From the NCBI RefSeq assembly GCF_030296555.1, contig NZ_AP027728.1, forward strand, positions 124,001-188,000: DNA of 64,000 nucleotides, read 5' to 3'. This DNA is from Microbacterium suwonense (GTDB taxonomy: Bacteria; Actinomycetota; Actinomycetes; Actinomycetales; Microbacteriaceae). Below are positions 19,098 to 28,782 of the stretch, piece after piece (the stretch's first letter is position 1; the number at the start of each line of letters is the position of its first letter). The position numbers and the translations under genes are program-made. Under the pieces are notes generated by a model. That model ran no database searches. It saw only the letters and a list, made by a program, of their open reading frames with translations, and was not told the origin of the DNA.

Positions 19098-20081
19098 ATG
19101 TCGAGCGACGAAACGCCGAACGTCCCTGCTGCTCGCGCTTCGCGTGAAGCGGTGCGGGAGAAGGCCCAGCGAGTGCAGGCGCAGCAGGCGCGCACGCGCA
19201 TCATGCGACGCGTGATCGTCGGGCTCGTCGCCGCTGTCGCGGTCGGCTCCATCGGCGCGGCCGTCGCCTTCGCGGTCGGATCATCGATGTCCAAGCCGCA
19301 GCTCAGCCCGAGCGGCATGACCGGCGACGGGGTCACCGTGAACGAGGTCACGCTGGCATCCGGGGCGCAGGGTGCCTCTCCTGACGCGACGCCGGCGCCG
19401 ACCGAAGCCGCGACCACGCCGACTCCGAAGACCACCGAGAAGGCGGCGGAGCCGACGGACATCCACATCTACGTGGACTATCTCTCGGCAGGAGCCTCGG
19501 AGTTCGAGAAGGCCAACGCGCGTCAGCTGGCCGGCTGGATCAAGGACGGCGCCGTGACCGTCACCTACCACCCGGTCGCGCTGCTGACGGCGAGCTCGAA
19601 CGGAACGAAGTACTCCCTGCGCGCGGCGTCGGCCGCGGCCTGCGTGGTGACCTATTCGCCCGACCAGTTCTTCGACTACAACCACGAGCTGCTCACCGAT
19701 CAGCCGGCGATCGACAGCGATGGGCGCACCGACGTGCAGCTGGCGGATCTGGCCGTCGCCGTCGGGGTTCAGGATGCCAAGAAGGTGCGCTCCTGCATCG
19801 AGGGTCAGGACTTCACCGGATGGGCGAAGGATGCCACGGCACGCGCGCTCGAGGGCCCGCTGCCCGGTTCCAAGGACCTCAAGCTCAATAACGAGGCGCT
19901 CATCGTGGTCAGCGGCCAGGCGTATGTCGGCGCGCTGAACGACCCGGCGGAGTTCTCGCAGTTCGTGCTGACCACGGCCAGCGACGAGTACTACGGATCG
20001 GCCGACCCGACTCCGACGCCCACACCGCCGGTCTCCCCGGCGCCCTCAGAGACGCCGACCTCCGAGGCACCCGCTTCCTGA
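19098..20081 (+). CDS. Membrane-anchored DsbA-fold protein lacking the CXXC motif
   Basis: 327 aa: a cytoplasmic N-terminus, one membrane helix (VIVGLVAAVAVGSIGAAVAF, about 36-55), a Thr/Pro-rich linker, then a thioredoxin-like DsbA domain (IHIYVDYLSAGASEFEKANA; VTVTYHPVALL; SAAACVVTYSPDQFFDYNHEL) and a Pro/Ser tail. In redox-active relatives CPYC-type cysteines follow DYL; here that position reads SAGA, so no disulfide exchange is expected from this site. Only isolated Cys remain (AAACVV, VRSCIEG). It may be a structural or binding relative. AAGAGGA precedes ATG 19098. Confidence 0.8.
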   Translation: MSSDETPNVPAARASREAVREKAQRVQAQQARTRIMRRVIVGLVAAVAVGSIGAAVAFAVGSSMSKPQLSPSGMTGDGVTVNEVTLASGAQGASPDATPAPTEAATTPTPKTTEKAAEPTDIHIYVDYLSAGASEFEKANARQLAGWIKDGAVTVTYHPVALLTASSNGTKYSLRAASAAACVVTYSPDQFFDYNHELLTDQPAIDSDGRTDVQLADLAVAVGVQDAKKVRSCIEGQDFTGWAKDATARALEGPLPGSKDLKLNNEALIVVSGQAYVGALNDPAEFSQFVLTTASDEYYGSADPTPTPTPPVSPAPSETPTSEAPAS

Positions 20082-20140
20082 CCCGCCTGCCGGTTCCGGT
20101 ACGGATGCAGGCAAGACCGTCGCTATGCTTGTGACGGTTC

Positions 20141-20213
20141 GCCGACTTAGCTCAGCTGGTAGAGCACCTGTCTTGTAAACAGGATGTCGCGGGTTCGAGT
20201 CCCGCAGTCGGCT
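20141..20213 (+). tRNA. tRNA-Thr (anticodon TGT)
   Basis: Cloverleaf of 73 nt: acceptor GCCGACT with AGTCGGC, anticodon stem CCTGT/ACAGG with loop CTTGTAA (TGT), T loop GGTTCGAGTCCC. The CCA is not encoded. A TATGCT -10 box lies about 12 nt upstream. Confidence 0.96.
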
Positions 20214-20238
20214 CAATGTTCGGTTCATCGCAGCGAGG

Positions 20239-20892
20239 TCAGAACAGCATCCCGTCGCCCTTGTCGTCGGGCTTCGGCTCGGCGCGGAGCTGCTCGTCGA
20301 GGGATGCCGCGGCGAGCAGAGCCTCGTCGATGAGCTCCCGCGTTCCGTCGCCGGTCAGCCAGTCGATGGCGAAGCCTGAGGGGATCAGCAGAGGAACGCG
20401 ATCGTGCAGCTCCGCCAGGTGCGTGGGAGCGGGGCGCATCACGATCGAGTAGCAGGTGGTCCACTCCCCGTCGGGTGTGCGGCCGCGCTGCGTGACCGCG
20501 GCCATGCCGAACAGCACGCCGGCGCCCAGCCCGAATTCGTGCCACACCCGGCTCGGCTTCTGCATCTCGAACCATCCGGTGGCGGGCACGAGCGCACGGG
20601 TGCGCAGCCCACGGGGCCTGTCCTGCAGGCGCTCGGAGCGCGTGTTGATCGACGGGAACCTCGCCGGCTGCCCATCGACCAGATATCCCCACCATGCCGC
20701 CTCCAGCAGCGGTGTGCCGTCGGCGGCCGTGACCAGCGGGTTCAGGTTGCGCAGGTTCTTCCCTGTTGGGCGCAGCGTCTCGCCGGCGTTGTTCTGGGCC
20801 CAGGATCGCAGACCGTCCAGCACCGCTTCGTCTGCTTCGGCCAGCAGCTCGGCGTCGGTGAAGCGGGGGTCGAGTCCGTAGCTCGCGCACAT
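20239..20892 (-). CDS. SRAP/HMCES-type protein (SOS response-associated peptidase family)
   Basis: 217 aa, related to E. coli YedK and human HMCES, which protect abasic sites in single-stranded DNA by forming a thiazolidine crosslink through Cys2. The start is therefore firm: MCASYGL puts Cys at position 2 after Met removal (ATG ends at 20892). The conserved ATGWFEMQ (active-site Glu), SINTRSE and LHDRVPLLI (conserved His) are present. Its partner genes do not suggest an SOS operon, and no LexA box was recognised upstream. Frame intact. Confidence 0.92.
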   Translation of the reverse strand: MCASYGLDPRFTDAELLAEADEAVLDGLRSWAQNNAGETLRPTGKNLRNLNPLVTAADGTPLLEAAWWGYLVDGQPARFPSINTRSERLQDRPRGLRTRALVPATGWFEMQKPSRVWHEFGLGAGVLFGMAAVTQRGRTPDGEWTTCYSIVMRPAPTHLAELHDRVPLLIPSGFAIDWLTGDGTRELIDEALLAAASLDEQLRAEPKPDDKGDGMLF

Positions 20893-20941
20893 GCTCACAG
20901 AGTAGCCATGCGCTCCGACATCGGCAGGCCCGCCTCGGGGC

Positions 20942-21499
20942 TCAGCCCTTCTTCGTGCCCTTGCGCTTCGGCATCCGGGTGAGCAGGGCATCGGCATCCA
21001 CCCTCTTGCGGCGTCCGGCCTCCTTGCCCTCCGGCCTGCCGCCGACGTACAGCCAGCCGAGCAGCCGCTCGTTCTTCTTCAGCCCGTGTGCCTTGGCCAC
21101 GGCTTTCGAACGCGTGTACCCGCCGGTGCGCCAGATCACGCCCCAGCCGGCCTCGTCCAGCAGCAGGCTCAGCGTGTGCGCGACACCGGCCGCCACGGCC
21201 TGCTGCTCCCAGTGCGGCACCTTTTCGCTCCTGCGGTACGAGGCGACCACGGCGATCAGCAGCGGCGCACGCAGCGGCTTGGTGGAGGGTTCGTCGGCGC
21301 CGTTCGCCTTCGCTATTGCCGCCCCCAGCGCCACTCGATCGTTCCCGCGCAGCTCGATCAGCCGCCAGGGACGCAGTGACGAGTGGTCGGCCACCCGGCC
21401 GGCGGCCTCGATCAGCGGCAGCAGCTGCTCGCGCGTCGGGGCGTCCTCGGTGACCTTCGACCAGGAGGTGCGCCGCAGAACCGCCTCGAGTGCGCTCAC
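20942..21499 (-). CDS. Nitroreductase-family protein
   Basis: 185 aa FMN-dependent oxidoreductase of the nitroreductase fold. VADHSSLRPWRLIEL matches the N-terminal FMN-binding segment (usually PS-x-N-x-QPW), AAGVAHTLSLLLDEAGWGVIWRTG the central helix and glycine segment, and LLGWLYVGGRPEG the C-terminal strand. A basic tail (RRKRVDADALLTRMPKRKGTKKG, in part) follows. Substrate unknown. The GTG at 21499 overlaps the msrB stop (GTGA), so both are in one operon. Confidence 0.88.
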   Translation of the reverse strand: MSALEAVLRRTSWSKVTEDAPTREQLLPLIEAAGRVADHSSLRPWRLIELRGNDRVALGAAIAKANGADEPSTKPLRAPLLIAVVASYRRSEKVPHWEQQAVAAGVAHTLSLLLDEAGWGVIWRTGGYTRSKAVAKAHGLKKNERLLGWLYVGGRPEGKEAGRRKRVDADALLTRMPKRKGTKKG

Positions 21500-21900
21500 G
21501 AGGAGTGCGGTTCGAACTTCAGCGCGAGCGAGTTCATGCAGTAGCGGTCACCGGTGGGTGTGCCGAACCCGTCCGGAAAGACGTGGCCCAGGTGCGAGCC
21601 GCAGGCGGCGCAGCGCACCTCGGTGCGGGTCATCCCCAGAGTGTTGTCCTCGATCAGCTCGACCGCCTCGGGGCGCACCGATTCGTAGAAGCTCGGCCAT
21701 CCGCAGCCGGATTCGAACTTGGTGCCGCTGCGGAACAGCTCCGCTCCGCAGGCGCCGCATCGATAGAGGCCGTCGCGCTTCTCGTCGAGCAGCTCGCCGG
21801 TCCAGGCGCGCTCGGTGGCGGCGGTGCGCAGCACCGCGTACTGGTCTTCGCCGAGCTCTTCGCGCCACTCGGCCTCGGTCTTGTTCACGCTGTACGACAT
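21496..21900 (-). CDS. msrB: Peptide-methionine (R)-S-oxide reductase MsrB
   Basis: 134 aa enzyme reducing methionine-R-sulfoxide in oxidised proteins. Two structural zinc CXXC pairs are visible (CGACG; CAACG). The catalytic Cys lies in the C-terminal GDRYCMNSLAL, and the conserved GCGWPSFYESV and HLGHVFPDGF are intact. ATG at 21900. Translational coupling to the nitroreductase suggests a joint role in redox stress. Confidence 0.95.
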   Translation of the reverse strand: MSYSVNKTEAEWREELGEDQYAVLRTAATERAWTGELLDEKRDGLYRCGACGAELFRSGTKFESGCGWPSFYESVRPEAVELIEDNTLGMTRTEVRCAACGSHLGHVFPDGFGTPTGDRYCMNSLALKFEPHSS

Positions 21901-21952
21901 GCCTCCATTCTCTCTCGTCGCGGGGTCGTCGGGGTCGGCGAGAATGGTGCAC

Positions 21953-22924
21953 ATGACGGATGCCGTGCGCGAGCGCTTCGAGCGGTTCGCCCGCGACGAA
22001 GCCCCCGGCCGCAGTGCCGTGTACGCGCAGTGGGCGGAGGGGATCGTCGCGGATGCCGAGCTGCAGACGGTTCTCGCGCGCATCTCGCCGCAGCACCGGC
22101 AGCCTCCGTTGGTGTTCGCGGTCTCGCGGCTGCGCGGTGCGCCGGTCGGTGAGTACGCGGCATGGCGTGCCTTCGTGCTGGCCGACGCGGAGGGGCTCGT
22201 CGCCGAGTGCGAGCGGCGCACGGTGCAGACCAACGAGCCGCTGCGCATGGCGGCGCTGCTGCCCGCGCTGAGCCTGATCGACGGGCCGATCACCCTGCTG
22301 GAGCTGGGAGCTGCGGCCGGCTTCTGCCTGTACCCGGATCGATGTTCGTATCGCATCCTCGACTCCCGCGGTGCCGAGCGCGCCCACCTCGACCCCGCCG
22401 CGGGGCCATCGCGGCTCGAACTGACCAGCGTCGTCGACGGCGTGCTCCCGCGACTGAGGGTGCCTCAGGTCGTCTGGCGCACCGGCGTCGATCTCGCGCC
22501 GATCGACGTGCGGAACGCCGGCGACCGGGCCTGGGTGGACACGCTGACCTGGCCCGGGGAGCATCAGCGCGCCGAGCGCATCGCCGCCGCGGTCGACATC
22601 GTCTCCGCCGATCCGCCACGCCTACTGGCGGGGGATGCGGCGGCACGGCTCGCCGAGCTCACGGCATCCGCTCCCCGTGGCGCGACCCTCGTGATCAGCA
22701 CTCCGGGGATGCTCGTCTATCTGCCGCGCGACGCACGCGAGGAGCTGATCCATCGCATCCGCGCGACCGGCGCGCGCTGGGTCACGATCGACCCGGCGCG
22801 GGTGCACGAGGGGTGGGGTGAGGACGGGTTCGCGGTCGGGCTGGACGGGCACGCGATCGCGGATGCCGATCCACTCGGCCGCTGGTGGGAGTGGCGCACC
22901 GATACGGAGCCGGATGCCGCGTAG
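21953..22924 (+). CDS. DUF2332 family protein
   Basis: 323 aa protein of unknown function, DUF2332. Characteristic features are the N-terminal helical part (ERFARDEAPGRSAVYAQWAEG), the glycine-rich ELGAAAGFCLYPDR, which looks like a Rossmann SAM-binding loop, and a C-terminal GRWWEWR. The fold suggests a methyltransferase relative but catalysis is not shown. ATG 21953 is preferred to the in-frame ATG at 21944 because GAGAAT (21940-21945) lies 7 nt upstream, fitting a leaderless transcript. Divergent from msrB. Confidence 0.78.
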   Translation: MTDAVRERFERFARDEAPGRSAVYAQWAEGIVADAELQTVLARISPQHRQPPLVFAVSRLRGAPVGEYAAWRAFVLADAEGLVAECERRTVQTNEPLRMAALLPALSLIDGPITLLELGAAAGFCLYPDRCSYRILDSRGAERAHLDPAAGPSRLELTSVVDGVLPRLRVPQVVWRTGVDLAPIDVRNAGDRAWVDTLTWPGEHQRAERIAAAVDIVSADPPRLLAGDAAARLAELTASAPRGATLVISTPGMLVYLPRDAREELIHRIRATGARWVTIDPARVHEGWGEDGFAVGLDGHAIADADPLGRWWEWRTDTEPDAA

Positions 22925-22933
22925 CCTGGCCGC

Positions 22934-23190
22934 ATGCTGGGTGAACTCTCCGATCGCGATCGTGCGATCCTGACGCTGGAGGCGGCCTGGCCGCGGCACG
23001 GCGGCATGAAGGAGGAGACGATCCGCGCGCAGCTGGGAATGAGCCCGGCGCGCTACTACCGCTGCTCGGCCGCCTGATCGACACCGAGGAGGCGCTGGAC
23101 TTCGACCCGCTGCTGGTGCGCCGACTGCGGCGTCTGCGGGACTCCCGCGGACGGGCACGTGCGGCACGGATGCGCGGATTCGTCGGCTGA
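22934..23190 (+). pseudogene. DUF3263 protein, frameshifted
   Basis: Small protein of about 85 aa: ELSDRDRAILTLEAAWPRH at the start, EETIRAQLGMSPARYY, then after the break LLGRLIDTEEALDFDPLLV and RRLRRLRDSRGRARA. This is the DUF3263 pattern, a helical protein common in actinobacteria with a helix-turn-helix look. One base is missing around 23059-23062 (TACCGCTGC). TAGCCT (22922-22927) is 6 nt before the ATG, a leaderless arrangement. It is followed by a LytR_C gene, the usual neighbour. Confidence 0.75.
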
Positions 23191-23239
23191 GTGCATCCGC
23201 TCCAGCAGATTCCCGGGACGCGGCCGCTAGCATCGAGGG

Positions 23240-23829
23240 GTGTCAAAGTCCCCCACGACCGATTCGACGGCGTTCCCCGCACCTCCGGCCGTGTCGGCGC
23301 TCACCGCGCGGAGCAGCCCGGCATCAACGGTCCCGTCACCCTGCTGTGGGCGACGGCTGCGGCGCTGGTGCTCATCGTCATCGGCATCTTCGTCTCGCTG
23401 GTGATGATGGGGCGCATCGACCTGTTCGGCGCGAGCGAGCCGGCAGCACCCCAGGACCCGGGCGTCCTCGCCGAGATCGACACCTCGTACCGCGTGCTCA
23501 TCATCAACGCCACCACGCAGAGCGGGATGGTGGAGCCGGTGCGGCAGAAGCTGATCGACGAGGGCTGGGCGGCGGATGCCGTGCTCGGCAGCGATGCCGC
23601 CACCGCACCGTTCGACGAGACCACCGTGTTCTACGTCGAGAAGGGCGATGAGGCCGCAGCCCTCGGCGTCGCGGAGCAGGTACTCGGCGGCGCGAAGGTC
23701 ACGCAGAGCGACCATTACGAGGGGAGCGATGCGAGTGGACAGCCGCAGCTGACCGTCGTGATCGGCATGGATCGGGTCGGCACGGACAGCCCCGCGCCGC
23801 CCGACAGCGAGCAGACGCCGGAAGGCTGA
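23240..23829 (+). pseudogene. LytR C-terminal domain membrane protein, frameshifted near its start
   Basis: About 196 aa: a short cytoplasmic N-terminus (DRFDGVPRTSGRVGAHRAE), one membrane helix (LLWATAAALVLIVIGIFVSL) and an extracellular LytR_C domain ([51 protein letters not shown]). The best start is GTG 23240: TAGCAT lies 6 nt upstream, and one extra C in the run 23250-23254 joins MSKSP to HDRFDG. Without that repair the frame could begin at 23191. LytR_C domains accompany cell-wall polymer ligases; here the catalytic domain is absent. Confidence 0.7.
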
Positions 23830-23862
23830 GACGCACCGCAGGGAACAAGGTGTTCGTACGGC

Positions 23863-23887
23863 TTGCACTCTCATGGGTCGAGTGCCA
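23863..23887. promoter_or_regulatory. Second, imperfect CIRCE operator
   Basis: TTGCACTC, 9-nt spacer, GAGTGCCA. One position departs from symmetry. It lies upstream of the canonical CIRCE. Confidence 0.7.
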
Positions 23888-23895
23888 GACTGGTG

Positions 23896-25574
<1,679 letters not shown>

Positions 25575-25596
25575 CGCGAAGCCCAGCCTCATCTCA

Positions 25597-25630
25597 CAGA
25601 ACGCCCCCTGCTCAGGCAGGGGGCGTTCTG
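25597..25630 (+). terminator. Hairpin terminator after groEL
   Basis: Perfect 14-bp stem (CAGAACGCCCCCTG at 25597-25610 with 25617-25630) and a 6-nt loop. Confidence 0.88.
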
Positions 25631-25659
25631 CGTTCCTGGGCCGCTGAGCGGGCGATTCC

Positions 25660-25947
25660 TCAGCGGAACAGGCTCGCCGAGTACTGATCGGCATCCGCGT
25701 ACTGACTGGCAGCCGAGCCGAGCGCCGTACTGATGGATGCGAGCACCTGCTCCAGGTGCAGCTGCGCGCCGCGCCACTGCTCGCTGCACTGCTGGAATGC
25801 GGCGGATGCTGAGCCGGTCCAGGTTGACTGCAGCTGTGTCAGCTGCGCCATCAGCGCGGTCGACTCGCTCTGCAGCCGCTCCATGGTGCCGCGGGCGGCG
25901 CCATGAGCGGCGTGGACTGCGTCGGTGTCTACGGTGAAGACGGACAT
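25660..25947 (-). CDS. WXG100-family (ESAT-6-like) protein
   Basis: 95 aa helical-hairpin protein. The turn motif sits in LQSTWTGSASAAF (W-x-G, residues about 43-45), flanked by two amphipathic helices. WXG100 proteins are substrates of type VII (ESX/Yuk) secretion. No secretion gene is nearby, so it is an orphan here. It ends close to the groEL terminator, convergent with groEL. ATG at 25947 with GGAGAA upstream. Confidence 0.88.
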   Translation of the reverse strand: MSVFTVDTDAVHAAHGAARGTMERLQSESTALMAQLTQLQSTWTGSASAAFQQCSEQWRGAQLHLEQVLASISTALGSAASQYADADQYSASLFR

Positions 25948-26063
25948 GGGTTCTCCTCTCGATGGGCTTCCGACTCTAGAAGCGTGGAGAGGGGACGGAT
26001 GCCGTGATTCCCGGCATCCGTGCACAAGTCGCAGAAGCAACGGAATGTGCAGGGGGAGTGGGC

Positions 26064-27773
26064 TCAGAGGTCGAGCCGATCCAGCGGCTGCGTCTCCTCG
26101 AGCAGGTGCTCCGGGATCGACCGCGCCGGAGCAAGCGGAAGCGAGACGGTGAACGTGGCCCCGCCGCCGGGGGTCTCATCGACCCGCACTGAGCCGTGCA
26201 GGGTCTCCACGATCGAGGCGACGATGGCCAGGCCGAGGCCCGCGCCACCGGTCTCGCGGGCACGAGACGTGTCCGCGCGCCAGAAGCGCTCGAAGATGTG
26301 CTCGCGGATCTGCGGCGGGATACCCTCGCCATGGTCGACGACCGCGATCGTGCCGACGCCGCGACGGCGGTCGGCCCCGACGACGAGCTCGATCGACCCC
26401 TCTTCGGGAGAGAAGCGCCTGGCGTTCCCGAGCAGGTTCGTCACCACCTGACGCACCTTGTTCTCCTCGCCGAGCACGATCGGGGGCGTGCGCACCGGAG
26501 CATCCGTCGCCTCGGTGAAGTCGATCGACGGCAGCGCAGGAGCCGGCTTGGGCCGGCGTCGCAGTCGTCCGAGCGGCCCGGTGGCACGGGTCGTCGGTGC
26601 AGGTGCAGGTGCAGGCGTCGGCGGCACGTCCGGTGGTGCCGGCTGCGCAGGTGCGGGCTCCTCTGCCGTCGTGTCGATCACAGTGATCGTGCGTCCAGGG
26701 GATGCGACACGCAGATCCAGCGCCGCATCACGCGCCACCGGCCGCAGGTCGATCGGGACGATCTCGAGCTCGCGCTCGCGCTCCTCGTCCAGGCGGGCGA
26801 GCGCGAGAAGGTCCTCGACGAGCACGCCCATCCGGATCGCCTCCTTCTCGATGCGCTCCATCGCACGCGCGGTGTCCTCATCGCCGCTGATCGCCCCCAT
26901 CCGATACAGCTCCGCATAGCCGCGCACGCTCACCAGCGGTGTGCGCAGTTCGTGACTGGCGTCCCCGATGAAGCGGCGCATGTTCTGCACGGTGCGGTCG
27001 CGCTGCGCGAGTGAGCGGTCGACGCGATCCAGCATGGTGTTGATGGCGGAATTCAATCTGCCGACCTCTGTGGTCGGCTCCAGGTCAGTCAGACGCTGAC
27101 TGAAGTCTCCGGCGGCGATCGACATCGCGGTGGACTCCACCTGACCGAGACGCCGGAAGGTGAGGGTCACCAGGCCCCGGATCAGCAGCGCCGCGAGCAG
27201 GATCGTCACCAGCGCGACGGCCGTGTACACCGCGAAATAGGTGCCGACGATGCGATCGGCCTCATCCAGCGGCAGTGCCACGACCTGCACGTAGGTCACG
27301 CCGGCGATGCTCTGCAGAGGCTGGGGAGATGCCGCTGCGCTGTAGCTCTGCCCCTCCGGCGCCTCGAGGGAGAGCACCTGATCCGCCATCGCGAGAGCGG
27401 ACTGCAGGCTCAGCTTCGCGGGGAACTCCGGTCTCTGCTCGGGAGTCACACCGGCCTGAGCGATCGGATCGCCGTCGGTCGTGTAGAAGGCGACCGCGAA
27501 GTCCGTCGCGCGCGGGGCGCCCGCCTTCGGCTCGAAATGCAGGTCTCCGTCCGAGACGGTGACGTCGAAGAACCGCTCCGCCTGCCCTGTGGTCGCCAGC
27601 GCGGGCAGCTGCGAGTTGATGTTGTTGATCATCGCGCCGCGCAGGATCGGGATGGTGCCGATCCCGGCCACGACCAGACCGAGCGCGAGCACCGCGACCG
27701 TGACGCCGGTCACCTTCGCGCGCAGGCTGATCCGACGCCACCACCGGGTGACGGAATCGGATCCGCTGGCCAT
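26064..27773 (-). CDS. Sensor histidine kinase (TcrY/TrcS-like)
   Basis: 569 aa membrane kinase paired with the regulator encoded just upstream on the same strand. TM1 (VTGVTVAVLALGLVVAGIG) and TM2 (FAVYTAVALVTILLAALLI) enclose a 150-aa extracytoplasmic sensor. HAMP follows (VESTAMSIAAGDFSQRL), then HisKA with the phospho-His in FIGDASHELRTPLVSV and HATPase with N box NLLGNARRF, G1 DHGEGIP and G2 GGAGLGLAIV. Unusually, a Pro/Ala-rich insert of about 70 aa lies inside the HATPase domain, between the first strand (TITVID) and the N box. Stimulus unknown. ATG 27773. Confidence 0.92.
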   Translation of the reverse strand: MASGSDSVTRWWRRISLRAKVTGVTVAVLALGLVVAGIGTIPILRGAMINNINSQLPALATTGQAERFFDVTVSDGDLHFEPKAGAPRATDFAVAFYTTDGDPIAQAGVTPEQRPEFPAKLSLQSALAMADQVLSLEAPEGQSYSAAASPQPLQSIAGVTYVQVVALPLDEADRIVGTYFAVYTAVALVTILLAALLIRGLVTLTFRRLGQVESTAMSIAAGDFSQRLTDLEPTTEVGRLNSAINTMLDRVDRSLAQRDRTVQNMRRFIGDASHELRTPLVSVRGYAELYRMGAISGDEDTARAMERIEKEAIRMGVLVEDLLALARLDEERERELEIVPIDLRPVARDAALDLRVASPGRTITVIDTTAEEPAPAQPAPPDVPPTPAPAPAPTTRATGPLGRLRRRPKPAPALPSIDFTEATDAPVRTPPIVLGEENKVRQVVTNLLGNARRFSPEEGSIELVVGADRRRGVGTIAVVDHGEGIPPQIREHIFERFWRADTSRARETGGAGLGLAIVASIVETLHGSVRVDETPGGGATFTVSLPLAPARSIPEHLLEETQPLDRLDL

Positions 27774-27793
27774 GCTCCGCTCCGCAGCCGCGC

Positions 27794-28486
27794 TCAGGCG
27801 GACTTGCCGACCTTGAGCATGTAGCCGAATCCGCGCTTGGTCTGGATGACCGACTCCTCGGTGTGCGGGTCGATCTTGCGGCGCAGATAGGAGATGTAGC
27901 TCTCTACGATGCCGGCGTCGCCGTTGAAGTCGTACTCCCACACGTGATCGAGGATCTGCGCCTTGGACAGCACCCGGTTCGGGTTGAGCATCAGGTACTT
28001 CAGCAGCTTGAACTCGGTCGGGCTCAGCTCGATCGGTACCTTGCCCACGAACACGTCGTGGGTGTCCTGATCCATCGACAGCTCGCCTGCGCGGATCAGT
28101 GACTCCTCGTCGGTCTGCATGGTGCGACGCAGGATCGCCTGGGCCCGCGCCACGATCTCGTCGAGGGCGAACGGCTTGGTGACGTAGTCGTCACCGCCGG
28201 CGTTGAGCCCCTCGATCTTGTCCTGAGTGTCGTCCTTGGCGGTGAGGAAGAGGATCGGTGCGGTGAATCCGGCCCCGCGCAGCCGCTTGGTCACACTGAA
28301 GCCGTTCATGTCGGGCAGCATGACATCGAGGATGATGAGATCCGGCTCCTCCTCGAGGACCGCGGAGATGGTGGCCGCCCCGTTGGCGACGGTCTTCACC
28401 TTGAACCCGGCGAAGCTGAGACCCCGGGAGAGCAGGTCGCGGATGTTCGGTTCGTCGTCGACGACCAGGATGCGCGCATCAGTCAT
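27794..28486 (-). CDS. Response regulator (OmpR family, TcrA/TrcR-like)
   Basis: 230 aa. Receiver with VVDDEPNIRD, phospho-acceptor Asp in LIILDVMLPDMNG, Thr in LFLTAKDD and Lys in VTKPFALDE; then a winged-helix domain (LSPTEFKLLKYLMLNPNRVLS, VESYISYLRRKID) and the ending RGFGYMLKV. It precedes its kinase by 20 nt, so they are co-transcribed. ATG 28486. The target genes cannot be told from the window. Confidence 0.93.
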   Translation of the reverse strand: MTDARILVVDDEPNIRDLLSRGLSFAGFKVKTVANGAATISAVLEEEPDLIILDVMLPDMNGFSVTKRLRGAGFTAPILFLTAKDDTQDKIEGLNAGGDDYVTKPFALDEIVARAQAILRRTMQTDEESLIRAGELSMDQDTHDVFVGKVPIELSPTEFKLLKYLMLNPNRVLSKAQILDHVWEYDFNGDAGIVESYISYLRRKIDPHTEESVIQTKRGFGYMLKVGKSA

Positions 28487-28580
28487 GTCCCCATTATGGT
28501 GACTTCGCTGTTGCGTGCGCTGATTGTCTTCGGAGATGCGCACCTCGGCGGACGCCGGCGTCCGTCGTCGGTCACAGGAG

Positions 28581-28586
28581 TAGCAT
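28581..28586 (+). promoter_or_regulatory. -10 box of the small zinc-ribbon gene
   Basis: TAGCAT, 7 nt before the ATG at 28594; leaderless arrangement. Confidence 0.55.
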
Positions 28587-28593
28587 CCGTTCT

Positions 28594-28782
28594 ATGGACG
28601 AGTTCGAGGGCGGCGACAGCGCGTGCTGGCTCTCGAAGGTGTGCCCGGAGTGCGGTGCGCTACTGGACGATCTGGCCGCGCCGTGCTGGCGTTGCGGGCT
28701 GCGGCCCGGTGAGGACGCCCCGGCGTCAGCGGAGTCGTCGATGACGCCCGTCACGCCGCCGCGAGATCGTCGGCATCCATGA
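28594..28782 (+). CDS. Small zinc-ribbon protein
   Basis: 62 aa. Two CXXC knuckles (VCPECGALL and PCWRCGL) separated by 12-13 residues form a zinc ribbon; the rest is low-complexity. A good -10 box 7 nt before the ATG and the well-formed knuckles make it a real gene rather than a chance frame. It overlaps the 3' end of the convergent helicase gene by 32 nt, so its tail may be poorly conserved. Function unknown. Confidence 0.65.
   Translation: MDEFEGGDSACWLSKVCPECGALLDDLAAPCWRCGLRPGEDAPASAESSMTPVTPPRDRRHP

Noticed and set aside
20239..20892. LexA-controlled SOS operon for the SRAP gene
   Set aside because: No LexA box was recognised upstream and the neighbours are not SOS genes.
25660..25947. 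Type VII secretion locus around the WXG100 gene
   Set aside because: No EccC-type ATPase, membrane component or second WXG100 gene is adjacent.
28594..28782. Dismissing the small zinc-ribbon frame as a shadow of the helicase end
   Set aside because: The overlap is only 32 nt, and the CXXC pairs and a well-placed -10 box support a real gene, so it was kept.
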